This document shows, in pieces, positions 10,729 to 21,015 of a DNA stretch of 64,000 nt; position 1 is the first letter of the stretch; each line of letters begins with the position of its first letter. The notes under the pieces were generated by a model. That model ran no database searches. It worked only from the letters and a program-made list of their open reading frames with translations, and was not told where the DNA came from. The stretch comes from Boesenbergia rotunda. Lineage: Eukaryota > Streptophyta > Magnoliopsida > Zingiberales > Zingiberaceae. The stretch lies in the NCBI GenBank assembly GCA_024364735.1, contig JAGFNQ010009461.1, positions 124,001 through 188,000 of the forward strand, written 5' to 3'. The translations under genes were made by a program, and so were the position numbers.

Positions 10729-11810
10729 TGATCCTGTCGACAAGCGAAGACCAGTTCTCACTCGGATGACTCGGTCTAACCAAGACGACCCGGTCTGCTA
10801 TAACTTGGAGGTCGGGGTCGGGCTAGAACAAGGGTAAAGCTCAAATCACTCGGCTCGGACCAAAACGAGACTCACAAAGTGGTGGTGTGGTTGCAAAATG
10901 GCAGCAAACCTTTCTTTGGAGCCCCAAGGGGGGTTTATATAGGGGAGGGGAAGCACTCTGCCTTGTCAGAGCTGTCATGTCTCATTAAGAAATGGTCAGT
11001 TGGCAGACTGAACTAATGGCAGCCTTAGCTGCTCTGTGAGACTGTCACAGCCGCCTGACAGTCTGTCTAGGTTGTCCCCTCTGACCCCATTAATGTTGGC
11101 GGCTCTGTCAGGTCATGAGTATGTCAAAAATCCTCTTCTGACAATGGGGAGATTCGGATGATCTTTACTGCTGCTGCGACCCTTCACTCACTCTAGGGTC
11201 GGCCACCCTGGGTTTGTCACCCAGGGTGGGGCCACCCTGTCACTCTAGGTCGGCCACTCTGAGTCGGCCACCCTATCACTCTGGGTCGGCCACTCTTAGT
11301 CGGCCACCTTGGGTCGGCCACTCTGGGTCGACCACCCTGTCACTCTGGGTCGACCACTCTGGGTCGGCCACCCTGTCAGTCTGGGTCGGCCACCCTGTCA
11401 CTCTAGGTAGGCCACTCGGGGTCGGCCACCCAGCCAGTCGGGGTCGGCCACTCGGCCACTCGGGGTCGGCCACCCTGGGTCTGTCACTCTGGGTGACCCC
11501 GACCGGGAGACCCCGCCTGGGAGGCCTATTGCTTACCAAACACTCATGAAGAGATCTGACAAAACGCTTCTGCTTTATCCCGACTAAACTTTCCCGACCG
11601 GTGATCCCCGACCGCTAAAGTTCTCGGTCGGGTATGTTTGCTCGGGTGCCACTGATTGGGCCCCGTCTCAAGTTGCTTCGAATCCTGATCCTCTTAGCCA
11701 GATCAGTATCTAGTGCACTAATCCGATACTGAACCCGACCCACTTTGTATGACCCAGACCCAATCCGACCGGGCTCCTAATCAGCTCCAAAAACTTACCC
11801 GACCGGATCA
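10729..11810 (-). repeat. 3' LTR of the gypsy-type element
   Basis: This LTR is 1082 bp, bounded by TGATCC and GGATCA. It contains a TATA-like 'ggtttatataggggagg' stretch at about 10931-10947, shared with the other LTR, and a minisatellite of about 21 bp at 11207-11500. Immediately inside the element lies CCTCCCCTTC, which on the minus strand is the purine-rich GAAGGGGAGG expected as the polypurine tract. Confidence 0.85.
11207..11500. repeat. LTR minisatellite, about 21 bp unit
   Basis: Units of the type GTCGGCCACCCTGTCACTCTG are repeated with small changes. Because the unit is a multiple of three, it leaves long open frames on both strands that are not genes. The same array is about twice as long in the other LTR. 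Confidence 0.8.
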
Positions 11811-12272
11811 CAAGCCTCCCCTTCAAGTCTAGTCGAAGGAGGCGTCAAGTCCGACTGACTAGGCTACTTGCCCGGTCGGATAAACCCTACTTTCGCACCC
11901 CTGACCCTCATTACGACCTCAAGATCTTTATCCTTATATGTCGAGTCCCCTGTCAAGTCAGCCATCAATGCATCTGTCACGCGTTTATCTCCCCGAATCA
12001 CATATCTCCCCTTCAAGTCTAGTCGAAGGAGGCGCGAGTCTGACTAACTAGACTAAATCTAGTAGTTTGACTTATTCCATCCGTACTTTCCATCCTGGAA
12101 TTAGGTTGGAATGGATCTCCTTTGATAGAAGCACAACCAACCAGAAGTTACGGGTTGGATTTTAACTCCGCCTGTGACGACCTAGTCATGGCCGGTCCCA
12201 AGCCCGGATAAAGGAGGAGGGTTGCGTTAGGTTGCCAGCCAGCGTAAAAAAACTATGGCAAATACTCAATGA

Positions 12273-15200
12273 ATGGATCCATTAAAGTATTATGCTAATG
12301 CTAGGATGTTCCCCGGAAGGAACGCGTTGCAGGGTCCGACTGTAACGTCTCGGCAAGGACCGCTACATCTCCAGAACCCGGGTGTAGTGCTAAATATGCA
12401 AGGGTTCGCGTTGCAGGGTCCGACTGTAACGTCTCGGCAAGGACCGCTACATCTCCATGAGAACTTGGGTGTAGTGTTAAATAGGCAAGAGTTCTCACAC
12501 CATAGGTGGACTAAGAATAAACATTATAAGAAAAGTAATAGTCTCAGATTTGGAACATGGAATATAGGAACTCTCACTGGTAAAACAATGGAGGTAGTAG
12601 ATACAATGATTAGGAGAAAAATTAGTATTTTGTGTGTGCAAGAGACAAAATGGGTAGGTGAGAAGGCAAAAATGATAGAGAACTCGGGTTTTAAGTTATG
12701 GTATACAGGAAAGAGTAAAACAAGAAATGGAGTGGGTATTTTTGTAGATAGTTCTTTAAAAGATGAAGTTGTTGGTGTAGTTAGAAAGGGGGATAGAATT
12801 ATAGCTCTCAAGATAGTAGTGGCGAAAGAAGTTGTGAACGTAATTAGCATATATGCACCTCAAGTAGGATTAGATGAAGAAACTAAATCAAGATTTTGGA
12901 GCGATTTAGATGAGGTATTACAAAACATTCCGCCAAATGAAATGATTTTAATAGGAGGCGATCTAAATGGACATGTCGGAGCGAAAAATGAAGAATATGA
13001 GAGAGTACATGGGGGTTATGGGTTTGGAACAAGAAATGAAGAAGGAAAAACTATATTGGATTTTGCGATAGCATATGACCTTATACTAGCTAATACATTT
13101 TTTAAGAAAAAAGAAGAACACTTGATCACATTCAAAAGTGGGAATAATAAATCACAAATTGATTATTTTATGGTTAGGAAGAGAGATAGGAAGATTTGTA
13201 AAGATTGTAAGGTTATCCCTGGAGAAAGCTTAACTACCCAACATAGATTAGTAGTGTTAGATATACGCCTTAGTTATAATATCAATAGAGGAAAAATATA
13301 CACGACTCCTAGAATTAAGTGGTGGAAGTTAAAGGATGGGAAGCAAAACATATTGAAGGAGAAGGTAGGAATACAAGCATTAGATGAAATATATAGCGAC
13401 TCTAATACGACATGGGATAAGATGGTATCAAAGTTGAAAATAGTAGCTAAGGATGTACTCGGTGAGTCAAAGGGGCATGCACCACCAAGGAAGGAATCTT
13501 GGTGGTGGAATGAGAAAGTACAAGAGAAAGTGAAAGAAAAACGAATAGCTTATAAGGAATTATATATTTGTAAGAACGAGGAAAACTTAAAAAAATATAC
13601 AATAGCCAAGAAAGAGGCTAAGAAAGCAGTGAATGAAGTAAAAAATAAAACTTTTGAACGATTATATCAAAATTTAGATACAAAAGAAGGGGAAAGAGAC
13701 ATTTATAAAATAGCTAAAGCAAGAGAAAGGAAAACAAGAGACCTTAGTCAAATAAGATGTATTAAAGATGAATGCGATAGAGTACTAGTAAATGATAGCG
13801 AAATAAAAGAGCGGTGGAAGATTTACTTTCATCAACTTTTTAATGAAAGTTTAGGGGACCAACTTGACTTAGGCAATTTAAGTATTTCAAATGAGTATAG
13901 AAATTTTAATTTTCATCGGAGAATTCAAACTTCAGAAGTAGAACAAGCTTTGAAAGGGATGCAAAATGGAAAGGCCGTGGGACCGGATGATATCCCAATA
14001 GAGGTATGGAAATGTTTAGGGAAAAAAGGTATTGAATGGCTTACAAAATTATTTAATTTAATATTGAAAACAAAAAAAATGCCTAATCAATGGAGGGTAA
14101 GTAGTCTAGTTCCCTTATATAAGAACAAAGGAGACATACAAAATTGTGCAAACTATAGGGGTATTAAATTAATGAGTCATACCATGAAACTTTGGGAAAG
14201 AGTAATAGAAAAAAGATTGAGGAAGGAGACCACGGTAACCGAAAATCAATTTGGGTTCATGCCTGGAAGGTCGACAATAGAAGCTATACATCTTCTTAGG
14301 CAATTAATTGAAAAATATCGGGAGCAAAAGAAAGATCTACACATGGTATTTATTGATTTAGAAAAAGCTTATGATAGGGTACCAAGAGAAATTATATGGA
14401 GAATTCTAGAAAAGAGAGGCGTTAGCGTAACATATATTGACCTAATTAAAGATATGTATGAAGATGTAACGACTAGAGTGAAGACTTCAGGTGGATTGAC
14501 TGAAGCATTTCCAATAAGGATAGGGTTACATCAAGGATCAGCTTTAAGTCCCTATCTTTTTACACTAATCATGGATGAACTCACTAGGCACATTCAAGAT
14601 ACAGTGCCATGGTGCATGTTGTTTGCAGATGATATTGTTTTGATAGATGAGACACGTGAAGGAGTAAATGCTAAACTAGAATCTTGGCGGGAAACTCTAG
14701 AAATGAAAGGTTTTAGGCTTAGTAGAGTAAAGACTGAATATATGGAATTTAAGTTTAGCAATGCTAGACGTAGTGAAACAATTGTTAAGATAGGAGATGA
14801 TGAGTTGTCTAAAATCGAGAACTTTAAGTATTTAGGATCGTTCTTGCAAAGTGATGGAGGAATTGAGAGAGATGTCTTACATAGAATACAAGCAGGATGG
14901 TTGAAATGGAGATTAGCATCGGGTGTCTTATGTGATCGTAAAGTACCTCTAAAACTTAAAGGGAAGTTCTACAAAACGGCAGTTAGACCTGCTATGTTAT
15001 ATGGTGCTGAATGTTGGGCTATGACTCGAGCACATGAGCAAAAGATGAAAGTTGCAGAGATGAGGATGTTAAGGTGGATGTGTGGACATACGAGGATGGA
15101 TAGAATAAGGAATGAGAGTATTAGAGAGAAGGTCGGAGTTGCATCTATTGAAGAAAAACTTCGGGAGACACGTTTGAGATGGTACGGACATGTACTTAGA

Positions 15201-15392
15201 AGACCAATAAATGCCCCTGTTAGACGATGTGAAACTATGATAAATACGCACATTAAAAGAGGGAGAGGAAGACCAAAAAAGACTTGGTTGGCAACAATAA
15301 AACAAGATAAATTTTATTTAAATCTAGATGATGATATAGTAGGGGATAGAACTCAATGGCGTAAAAGGATCCATATAGCCGACCCCACCTAG
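12273..15392 (+). CDS. RTE LINE ORF: AP endonuclease plus reverse transcriptase
   Basis: An uninterrupted frame of 1039 codons. Residues about 93-335 form an APE-type endonuclease: FGTWNIGTL, VQETKW, IGGDLNGHVG, SQIDYF and a final TQHRLVVLD. Residues about 570-850 form the reverse transcriptase, with GPDDIPIEVW, FGFMPGRSTIEA, FIDLEKAYDRVPR, LHQGSALSPYLF and the catalytic FADD near residue 786. A C-terminal region with EMRMLRWMCGHTR and IRWYGH-like LRWYGHVLRRP follows, as in plant RTE proteins. These enzymes nick target DNA and copy the RNA at the nick. The full-length frame without stops suggests a recent insertion and possibly an active protein. The first 70 residues come partly from an 84-bp tandem duplication. 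Confidence 0.92.
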   Translation: MDPLKYYANARMFPGRNALQGPTVTSRQGPLHLQNPGVVLNMQGFALQGPTVTSRQGPLHLHENLGVVLNRQEFSHHRWTKNKHYKKSNSLRFGTWNIGTLTGKTMEVVDTMIRRKISILCVQETKWVGEKAKMIENSGFKLWYTGKSKTRNGVGIFVDSSLKDEVVGVVRKGDRIIALKIVVAKEVVNVISIYAPQVGLDEETKSRFWSDLDEVLQNIPPNEMILIGGDLNGHVGAKNEEYERVHGGYGFGTRNEEGKTILDFAIAYDLILANTFFKKKEEHLITFKSGNNKSQIDYFMVRKRDRKICKDCKVIPGESLTTQHRLVVLDIRLSYNINRGKIYTTPRIKWWKLKDGKQNILKEKVGIQALDEIYSDSNTTWDKMVSKLKIVAKDVLGESKGHAPPRKESWWWNEKVQEKVKEKRIAYKELYICKNEENLKKYTIAKKEAKKAVNEVKNKTFERLYQNLDTKEGERDIYKIAKARERKTRDLSQIRCIKDECDRVLVNDSEIKERWKIYFHQLFNESLGDQLDLGNLSISNEYRNFNFHRRIQTSEVEQALKGMQNGKAVGPDDIPIEVWKCLGKKGIEWLTKLFNLILKTKKMPNQWRVSSLVPLYKNKGDIQNCANYRGIKLMSHTMKLWERVIEKRLRKETTVTENQFGFMPGRSTIEAIHLLRQLIEKYREQKKDLHMVFIDLEKAYDRVPREIIWRILEKRGVSVTYIDLIKDMYEDVTTRVKTSGGLTEAFPIRIGLHQGSALSPYLFTLIMDELTRHIQDTVPWCMLFADDIVLIDETREGVNAKLESWRETLEMKGFRLSRVKTEYMEFKFSNARRSETIVKIGDDELSKIENFKYLGSFLQSDGGIERDVLHRIQAGWLKWRLASGVLCDRKVPLKLKGKFYKTAVRPAMLYGAECWAMTRAHEQKMKVAEMRMLRWMCGHTRMDRIRNESIREKVGVASIEEKLRETRLRWYGHVLRRPINAPVRRCETMINTHIKRGRGRPKKTWLATIKQDKFYLNLDDDIVGDRTQWRKRIHIADPT
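12323..12490 (+). repeat. 84-bp tandem duplication at the LINE 5' end
   Basis: The block starting CGCGTTGCAGGGTCCGACTG occurs at 12323 and again at 12407. The unit is 84 bp, so the frame is kept, and the protein repeats LQGPTVTSRQGPLHL about 28 residues apart. It covers the leader and the first part of the ORF. Confidence 0.85.
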
Positions 15393-15479
15393 TGGGATAA
15401 GGCTTTGTTGTTGTTGTTGTTGTAATTAGTATTTCATCTCTCGGAATGACGCCGCTAAAGTATTTAGTTATGTCAAGCG

Positions 15480-15840
15480 AGCAGGTTGCGGGTGCCACGC
15501 ATGTGGCATAGAGCCGAGTAAACAACTGAGCAATGGCTGAGTAGGCAAGCAACTGAGTAGAGTGACTAATTGCCTGGCGGGCGGCAGAGCCGACTAACGG
15601 AGTGCCGAGCAGATGGCATAGCAAAGTGGTTGAGTGCCAAGCTGAGTGGTTGAGTAGCTAAGTGTCGAGCAGTGCGGCTGAGTAGCTGAGTGCCGAGCAG
15701 AATGACTGAGTGCCGAGCAAAACGGCTGAGTGCCGAGCAGAGCGGTTGAGTGCCGAGCAGAGCGGCTGAGTGCCGAGCAGAGCGGCTGGGTGCCGAGCAG
15801 ACCGGCTGAATGCCGAGTAGAGCGGCTGGGTGCCGAGGTG
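15480..15840. repeat. Short tandem repeats with GAGTGCCGAGCAGAGCGGCT unit
   Basis: About fifteen copies of a 21-24 bp unit (GAGTGCCGAGCAGAGCGGCT with variants) lie just downstream of the LINE, inside the internal region of the gypsy-type element. Open frames on the minus strand here are products of the repeat. Confidence 0.75.
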
Positions 15841-15949
15841 TGTGAGCAATCAGCTTTATAACTTGCTGAAGAGCAAGTGTCTCAATGCCGCTCGGGAGAC
15901 CTTAATGGAGCGCGGGCAGCCACGTCCGGTCTGCCGCGAGGTTGGTGGT

Positions 15950-16710
15950 TGTGTAGGAGCATGCCCAATTGTAACTTGCAAGAGCAGGAGTCTGGACACC
16001 GTCTGGCTTACCCTGACCGAGCATGGAACGCCACGCCCGACCGGGCCCGACCGAACGTGGAACGCCACGCCCGATCGGCGCCGAGTCCGGTGGGTGTGTG
16101 GGAGCATGCCCACTTATAACTTGCCTTAGCAACAGTCTGGACACCGTCCGATTTACCCTGACCGAGCGTGGACTACCACGCCCGACCGGGCCCGACCGAA
16201 CGTGGAACGCCACACCCGATCGGCGCCGAGTCCGGTGGGTGCATGGGAGCATGCCCACTTATAACTTGCCTTAGCAAGAGTCTGGACACCGTCCGGCTTA
16301 CCCTGACCGAGCGTGGACTGCCACGCCCGACCGAGCCCGACCGAACGTGGAACGCCACGCCCGATCGGCGCCGAGTCCGGTGGGTGCGTGAGAGCGTGCC
16401 CACTTATAACTTGCCTTAGCAAGAGTCTGGACACCATCCGACTTACCCTGACCGAGCGTGGACTGCCACGCCCGACCGGGCCCGATCGAACGTGGAACGC
16501 CACGCCCAATCGGCGCCGAGTCCGGTGGGTGCGTGGGAGTATGCCCACTTATAACTTGCAAGAGCAAGAGTCTGGACACCGTCTGGCTTACCCTGTCGAA
16601 CGTGGAACGCCACGCCCGACCGGGCCCGACCGAACGTTGAGCGCCACGCTTGGCCAGCGCCGAGTCTGGTGGGTGCGTGGGAGCATGCCCACTTATAACC
16701 TGCAAGAGCT
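15950..16710. repeat. 145-bp GC-rich satellite-like array in the gypsy-type element
   Basis: The anchor CACTTATAACTTGC (first copy CAATTGTAACTTGC) recurs at 15966, 16111, 16256, 16401, 16546 and 16690, giving a period of 145 bp (144 for the last). Each unit holds CGTGGAACGCCACGCCCGA, which is partly palindromic, and GGCGCCGAGTCCGGTGGGTG. The overlapping open frames on both strands arise because 145 is not divisible by three and stops are rare in this GC-rich unit. Confidence 0.85.
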
Positions 16711-16784
16711 GCCTTTTAGATGCCTTGAGTTTCACTATCATGTTCATGTGATACAATTACAAGGGTCACTCAACTCAACTTTCC

Positions 16785-17060
16785 TCATGATACAATTTTA
16801 AGTGTGTTGTACTCCAAGGCCTTCTCAATGTCTTTCCTTGGGCATCTTGCAAATAATAGGCTCCCGTCCCGAACTTCTCGATCACCAGGAAGAGTTCTCC
16901 CCATTGGGGGCTTTAGCTTGCTCACCTCCCCGACCAATTTGACTCTCTTCCATACACGGTCGCCGACCTGGAAACTCCAAGGTATGACCTCTGGATTGTA
17001 TCTTCGTTGTATCCTTTGCCGGTAAGCAGTTGTTCGGACCGATGCCCGATCTTGAATTTC
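16785..17060 (-). pseudogene. Gypsy integrase C-terminal remnant
   Basis: On the minus strand the peptide contains EIQDRASVRTTAYRQRIQ, RRYNPEVIPWSFQVGDRVW and VGEVSKLKPPM. This matches the end of a Ty3/gypsy integrase, where the alpha-helical tail leads into the GDxVW-type fold. The catalytic core is missing and the frame joins directly to gag-like sequence, so most of pol was lost in one or more deletions. Confidence 0.7.
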
Positions 17061-17289
17061 CTCGATCAAATCTAGCTCTAGACGTCTCTTCGCCTGCCAC
17101 AACAGCAAATTCAACCTCGTCCTCTTCTATCAGCGAGGAACTCCGAAAACTCACGATCGCCGAGCCTGCGAAGGAGCAGGCTCCTTCACTAGCGGTGCCT
17201 CCAATCGTCGAGCAAGGGCTCGAGGTGTCCAGATCGGTCGGATTTCGGCCCAATAGGAAAATTATCTCCGAGCTTGTCAAGTTGAGCAA

Positions 17290-17926
17290 GGATAACGCAT
17301 TGGGAATGTGAATGCCAGCATATGATGGAAGGAAGGGCCTATACACGACCAATGCTTTTTCCTTTTGAGACAAAGGAGTTCTGTCGAACCAGCGCTGAGC
17401 GAGCCCTGCCAGGGTGGTCAGGAACGCTCGACACTTGATACCCTCCATGTATTGATACAGCAAAGTTGTATTCTCAAACTTCATCAGGTGTTCCTCTGGA
17501 TCTGTAGCTCCTTCATATTCTGGAATGGACAAGAGCCGGAAATGCTTGGGAACTGGCTCTTGCAAAACTTGTCTGGAGAAGGGGAACCCGCAATGGTCAG
17601 CCGGGGCTTGGCTGATAGGGGTCTTCCCTTTGTTGATTCTTGCTTGGCTGGAAGAGACGTCCACTGGGTCGGACTGTCCCGCACCCTCAGACGGGTCGAA
17701 GAGTGCTTGATGGAAGTAGGGGCTCTCACCCGGGCGAACTCCTACTTCTGTGCCAACGCGAGCTGCCGGCTCTGAAGGACCCTCCTGAGTCGGGCGAGCG
17801 ATCGACAGTCTTCTATTCTGCTGCCAATTTCTGCGCTTTACCGGTTATCAGCAGATCAAGGTCTTCTTGTGGGAGAGTAACAGTCACCCTGTTGGAGTCA
17901 CCCATCTTCGTCTTTCGATCAGGCAT
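17290..17926 (-). pseudogene. Gypsy gag remnant
   Basis: A start codon at 17926, just after the primer-binding region, opens with MPDRKTKMGDSNRVTVTLPQ. A second frame continues with FRLLSIPEYEGATDPEEHL and CRAFLTTLAGLAQRWFDRTP, the hallmark core of plant gypsy gag proteins (the GxAxxWF region). At least one frameshift and one stop separate the two parts. It would have formed the virus-like particle of the retrotransposon. Confidence 0.75.
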
Positions 17927-17949
17927 ATTCCCACAAACGGCGCCAAATT
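17927..17949 (-). promoter_or_regulatory. Primer-binding site region of the gypsy-type element
   Basis: Read on the minus strand directly after the 5' LTR, the sequence is AAATTTGGCGCCGTTTGTGG followed by GAA. TGGCGCCGTTTGTGGGAA is of the type used by plant Ty3/gypsy elements to anneal a tRNA 3' end. It fixes the orientation of the element and identifies 17950-19312 as the 5' LTR. Confidence 0.7.
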
Positions 17950-19312
17950 TGATCCTATCGACAAGCGAAGACCGGTTCTCACTCGGATGACTCGGTCTAA
18001 CCAAGACAACCCAGTCTGCTATAACTCGGAGGTCGGGGTCGGGCTCGAGTAGGATTAAGGCTCAAGTTACTCGGCTCGGATCAAAATGGAGCTCACAAAG
18101 TGATGGTGTGGTTGCAAAATGGCAGCGAGCCTTTCTTTGGAGCCCCAAGGGGGGTTTATATAGGGGAGGGGAAGCACTCTGCCTTGTCAGAGCTATCATG
18201 TCTCATTAAGAAATGGTCAGTTGACAGACTGAACTAATGGCAGCCTTAGTTGCTCTGTGAGACTGTCACAGCCGCCTGACAGTCTGTCTAGGTTGTCCCC
18301 TCTGACCCCATTAATGTTGGCGGCTCTGTCAGGTCATGAGTATGTCAAAAATCCTCTTCTAACAATGGGGAGATTCGGATGATCATTACTGCTGCTGCGA
18401 CCCTTCACTCACTCTAGGGTCGGCCACCCTGGGTCTGTCACCCAGGGTGGGGCCACCCTGTCACTCTGGGTCGGCCACTCTGAGTCGGCCACCCTAGGTC
18501 GGCCACTCTGGGTCGGTCACCCTGTCACTCTGAGTCGGCCACTCTGGGTCGGCCACCCTGTCACTATGGGTCGGCCACTCTGAGTCGGCCACCCTGGGTC
18601 GGCCACTCTGGGTCGGCCACCCTGTCACTCTGTGTCGGCCACCCTGTCACTCTGTGTCGGCCACTCTAGGTCGGCCACCCTGTCACTCTGGGTCGGCCAC
18701 CCTGGGTCAGCCACTCTGCCACTCTGGGTCGGCCACCCTGCCACTCTGAGTCGGCTACCCTGGGTCAGCCACTCTGCCACTCTGGGTCGGCCACCCTGTC
18801 ACTCTGGGTCGGCCACTCTGGGTCGGCCACCCTGCCACTCTGGGTCGGCCACCCTGTCACTCTGGGTCGACCACTCTGGGTCGGCCACCCTGTCACTCTA
18901 GGTCGGCCAGTCGGCCACTCGGGGTCGGCCACCCTGCCAGTCGGGGTCGGCCACTCGGCCAGTCGGGGTCGGCCACCCTGGGTCTGTCACTCTGGGTGAC
19001 CCCGACCTGGAGACCCCGCCTGGGAGGCCTATTGCTTACCGAACACTCATGAAGAGATCTGACAAAACGCTTCTGCTTTATCCCGACTAAACTTTCCCGA
19101 CCGGTGATCCCCGACCGCTAAAATTCTCGACCGGGTATGTTTGCTTGGGTGCCACTGATTGGGCCCCGTCTCAAGTTGCTTCGAATCCTGATCCTCTTAG
19201 CCAGATCAGTATCTAGCGCACTAATCCGATACTGAACCCGACCCACTTTGTCCGACCAGACCCAATCCGACCGGGCCCCTAATCAGCTCCAAAAACTTAC
19301 CCGACCGGATCA
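17950..19312 (-). repeat. 5' LTR of the gypsy-type element
   Basis: This LTR is 1363 bp, bounded by TGATCC and GGATCA like its partner. The 281-bp difference from the other LTR lies in the 21-bp minisatellite (18408-18990 here), which has expanded or contracted since insertion. Confidence 0.85.
18408..18990. repeat. Expanded LTR minisatellite
   Basis: More than twenty units of the type CACTCTGGGTCGGCCACCCTG are present, about twice the number in the partner LTR. Open frames across the array are artefacts of a unit length divisible by three. Confidence 0.8.
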
Positions 19313-20114
19313 AAAGGTATCAGAAAGTTAACCAAAATTAAGATGAGTGTCATACAAAGTCTATGGAAAACAGATGCATTTGACAGAATCCCTAACCAAA
19401 ACAGAATTGATTCCATCCATTTAAAGCTCACACATCATTGTAGAACATAGACAAAGAAACCAAATTCAATTTAAACTTTCCCTCGATCAACAAGAACCCA
19501 CAAATCGACCACGGTAGCATAGAACAAAAATTCTAGAGAAGGGAAGGAAAACCTGGAGGTGGGTTGTGATCGTGCGCTGCTAGGATCTCGCCGCGAGGTG
19601 GGAAGAAGGCTTCGAATCGCCTCGAGGTGGGACGATGGCCGCTAGGGTTTTCGCTGTGAATCGCTGCTATGGACGATGGCCGCTGTGAATCGCCACTAGG
19701 TGCGTTGCGGAGTCGCGTGGAGTCGCCGTTGTGAATCGCGTGGAGTCGCCGCTGGTTGTGAATCGCCGCTAGGACGCGAAGAGTCGAGCATTCGCGTGGA
19801 GTCGACGCGTGAATCGGCCGAAAATAATTTATTAGGGTATTTTGTAATTTAATTGATTATTAAGGGTATTTGTGTCATAAATAGGAAATAATGAAGGTTA
19901 ATTTGGAAATGAAAATTATCTTAACCCCGGAATTGAGAAAAACCAGGCTTTTCCTTGGTTTTTTGATTCTGGGTTATATGGTCATTTTTGCTGATGTGGC
20001 GGGTATAATTGATTACCTGGGAATTCTTCATTACTTAAATTAAACAAAGTTTTTATTGATAACCTTAGATGAATAACCAAGGTTATCAAAGAACATTCTC
20101 AACCAAACACACCC

Positions 20115-21015
20115 TTAATCATCATGCTTTCAACCAATTCCACTTGTTTGCCTTTCAATACTCTTAATCATGTTTCATTTTTATAATGCATCTTTGTAGA
20201 ATTTATGGAAAAGAAAATGCTACAATTGAGAGCCTAGCGAAGACAGTCTTGACTCATCCAAAGTGCTCTTGCTTGTTAGTGATGTTTATATAATTTAGCC
20301 ATGGGTGGTTTTCCATTTCGACATGAACACTCTCAATAGTCTATGGCTTTTGTCTCCGGTTGGTATAAATCAATAGATTTCCAATAAGTAGGAGAATCCT
20401 TTGGCCGAAAGCTCATGACTAATCATACTTATTGCTTTATCATGTCGGGTTAGGCATGAAAATTGGGAACAAATGAATTAAAAATATCATGGAACAGTTC
20501 AAATTACTCTAGTTTCCTAAGTCTTCCTGGTGAGGATATTGCTAGTTAATAAATAAACTGGGAACTTTGTAAAACTGATATATTACCACACCAATATCTG
20601 CAGAGGGGAAGGATGAGGAATATAGATTTCTCCTGATCGGGAAACGATGACTACTTTCATTTTGCCCCATGGAAATGAGAGAATGTCAATTTTTAAAAGA
20701 AAAGGCAAAAACACAATATAAATTTTGTTCTTTTGAGTGAATGCCCGAGGAGAAAGGGCCCAACGTGGGGTCTTTGTGAGAGTGACACAACATTAACCTT
20801 GATGCAGTTGACAGTGCAAGCATGCTGAGGCAACAAGTCGGGGATGAAGAGCAAGAACATCAAATACTGCTTTGTCATGAGGGCAAGCTACTGCTGACGA
20901 GGAAGATGAGAGGCAAACTCGTAACAGCGGCGCATTATGGTCTTTGTTAAGTTTCACAAATGCATAAAGCATTGGGTCACAGACACATCGCCAAGAATAT
21001 ACATCACTTTAGACA
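20115..21015. other. Gene-free stretch; probable 3' UTR of the zinc-knuckle/FLX gene
   Basis: No convincing coding exon is present. Directly downstream of the stop codon at 21016 (minus strand) the composition becomes that of a plant 3' UTR. No clear polyadenylation signal could be chosen by eye. Confidence 0.35.

Larger units (their letters stand above)
12180..15422 (+). mobile_element. RTE-clade non-LTR retrotransposon (LINE)
   Basis: The element lies on the plus strand inside the gypsy-type element. It has a short GC-rich leader (CCTAGTCATGGCCGGTCCCA from about 12180), a single long ORF, and a very short 3' end with CCCCACCTAGTGGGATAAGG followed by (TTG)n at 15404-15422. That 3' end is typical of plant RTE elements, which end in simple repeats and not poly(A). 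The 5' boundary is approximate and I could not identify a target-site duplication. Confidence 0.85.
10729..19312 (-). mobile_element. Ty3/gypsy-type LTR element, gag-only (TR-GAG/LARD-like), split by a LINE
   Basis: Two long direct repeats (10729-11810 and 17950-19312) both start TGATCC and end GGATCA, and are flanked by the 5-bp duplication AAAGG (10724-10728 and 19313-19317). The element reads on the minus strand: a tRNA-type primer site next to the right LTR, gag remnants at 17290-17926, a piece of integrase C-terminus at 16785-17060, then GC-rich tandem repeats and a purine tract next to the left LTR. Protease, reverse transcriptase and RNase H are absent, so it would depend on another element. 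An RTE LINE sits in its 3' part. Confidence 0.88.
8814..20114. mobile_element. Harbinger-like DNA transposon, non-autonomous, interrupted
   Basis: The left end GGATGCATTTGGTTGAGGG and the right end (reverse complement GGGTGTGTTTGGTTGAGAA) are inverted repeats that continue with TGTTCTTTGATAACCTTGG on both sides. TAA precedes the left end and TTA(A) follows the right end, which fits the 3-bp TWA targets of PIF/Harbinger elements. Without the nested LTR element it is about 2.7 kb. I find no transposase; the sequence is AT-rich with a GC-rich patch at 19560-19830 (repeated GAATCGC and GTCGCG words). A shorter relative lies at 37717-38742. Confidence 0.65.

Noticed and set aside
11214..11549. Paired open frames on both strands in the LTR
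   Set aside because: They arise from the 21-bp LTR minisatellite.
15830..16801. Many overlapping open frames of 80-160 codons on both strands
   Set aside because: They follow the 145-bp repeat; the peptides repeat with the DNA unit and shift frame from copy to copy.
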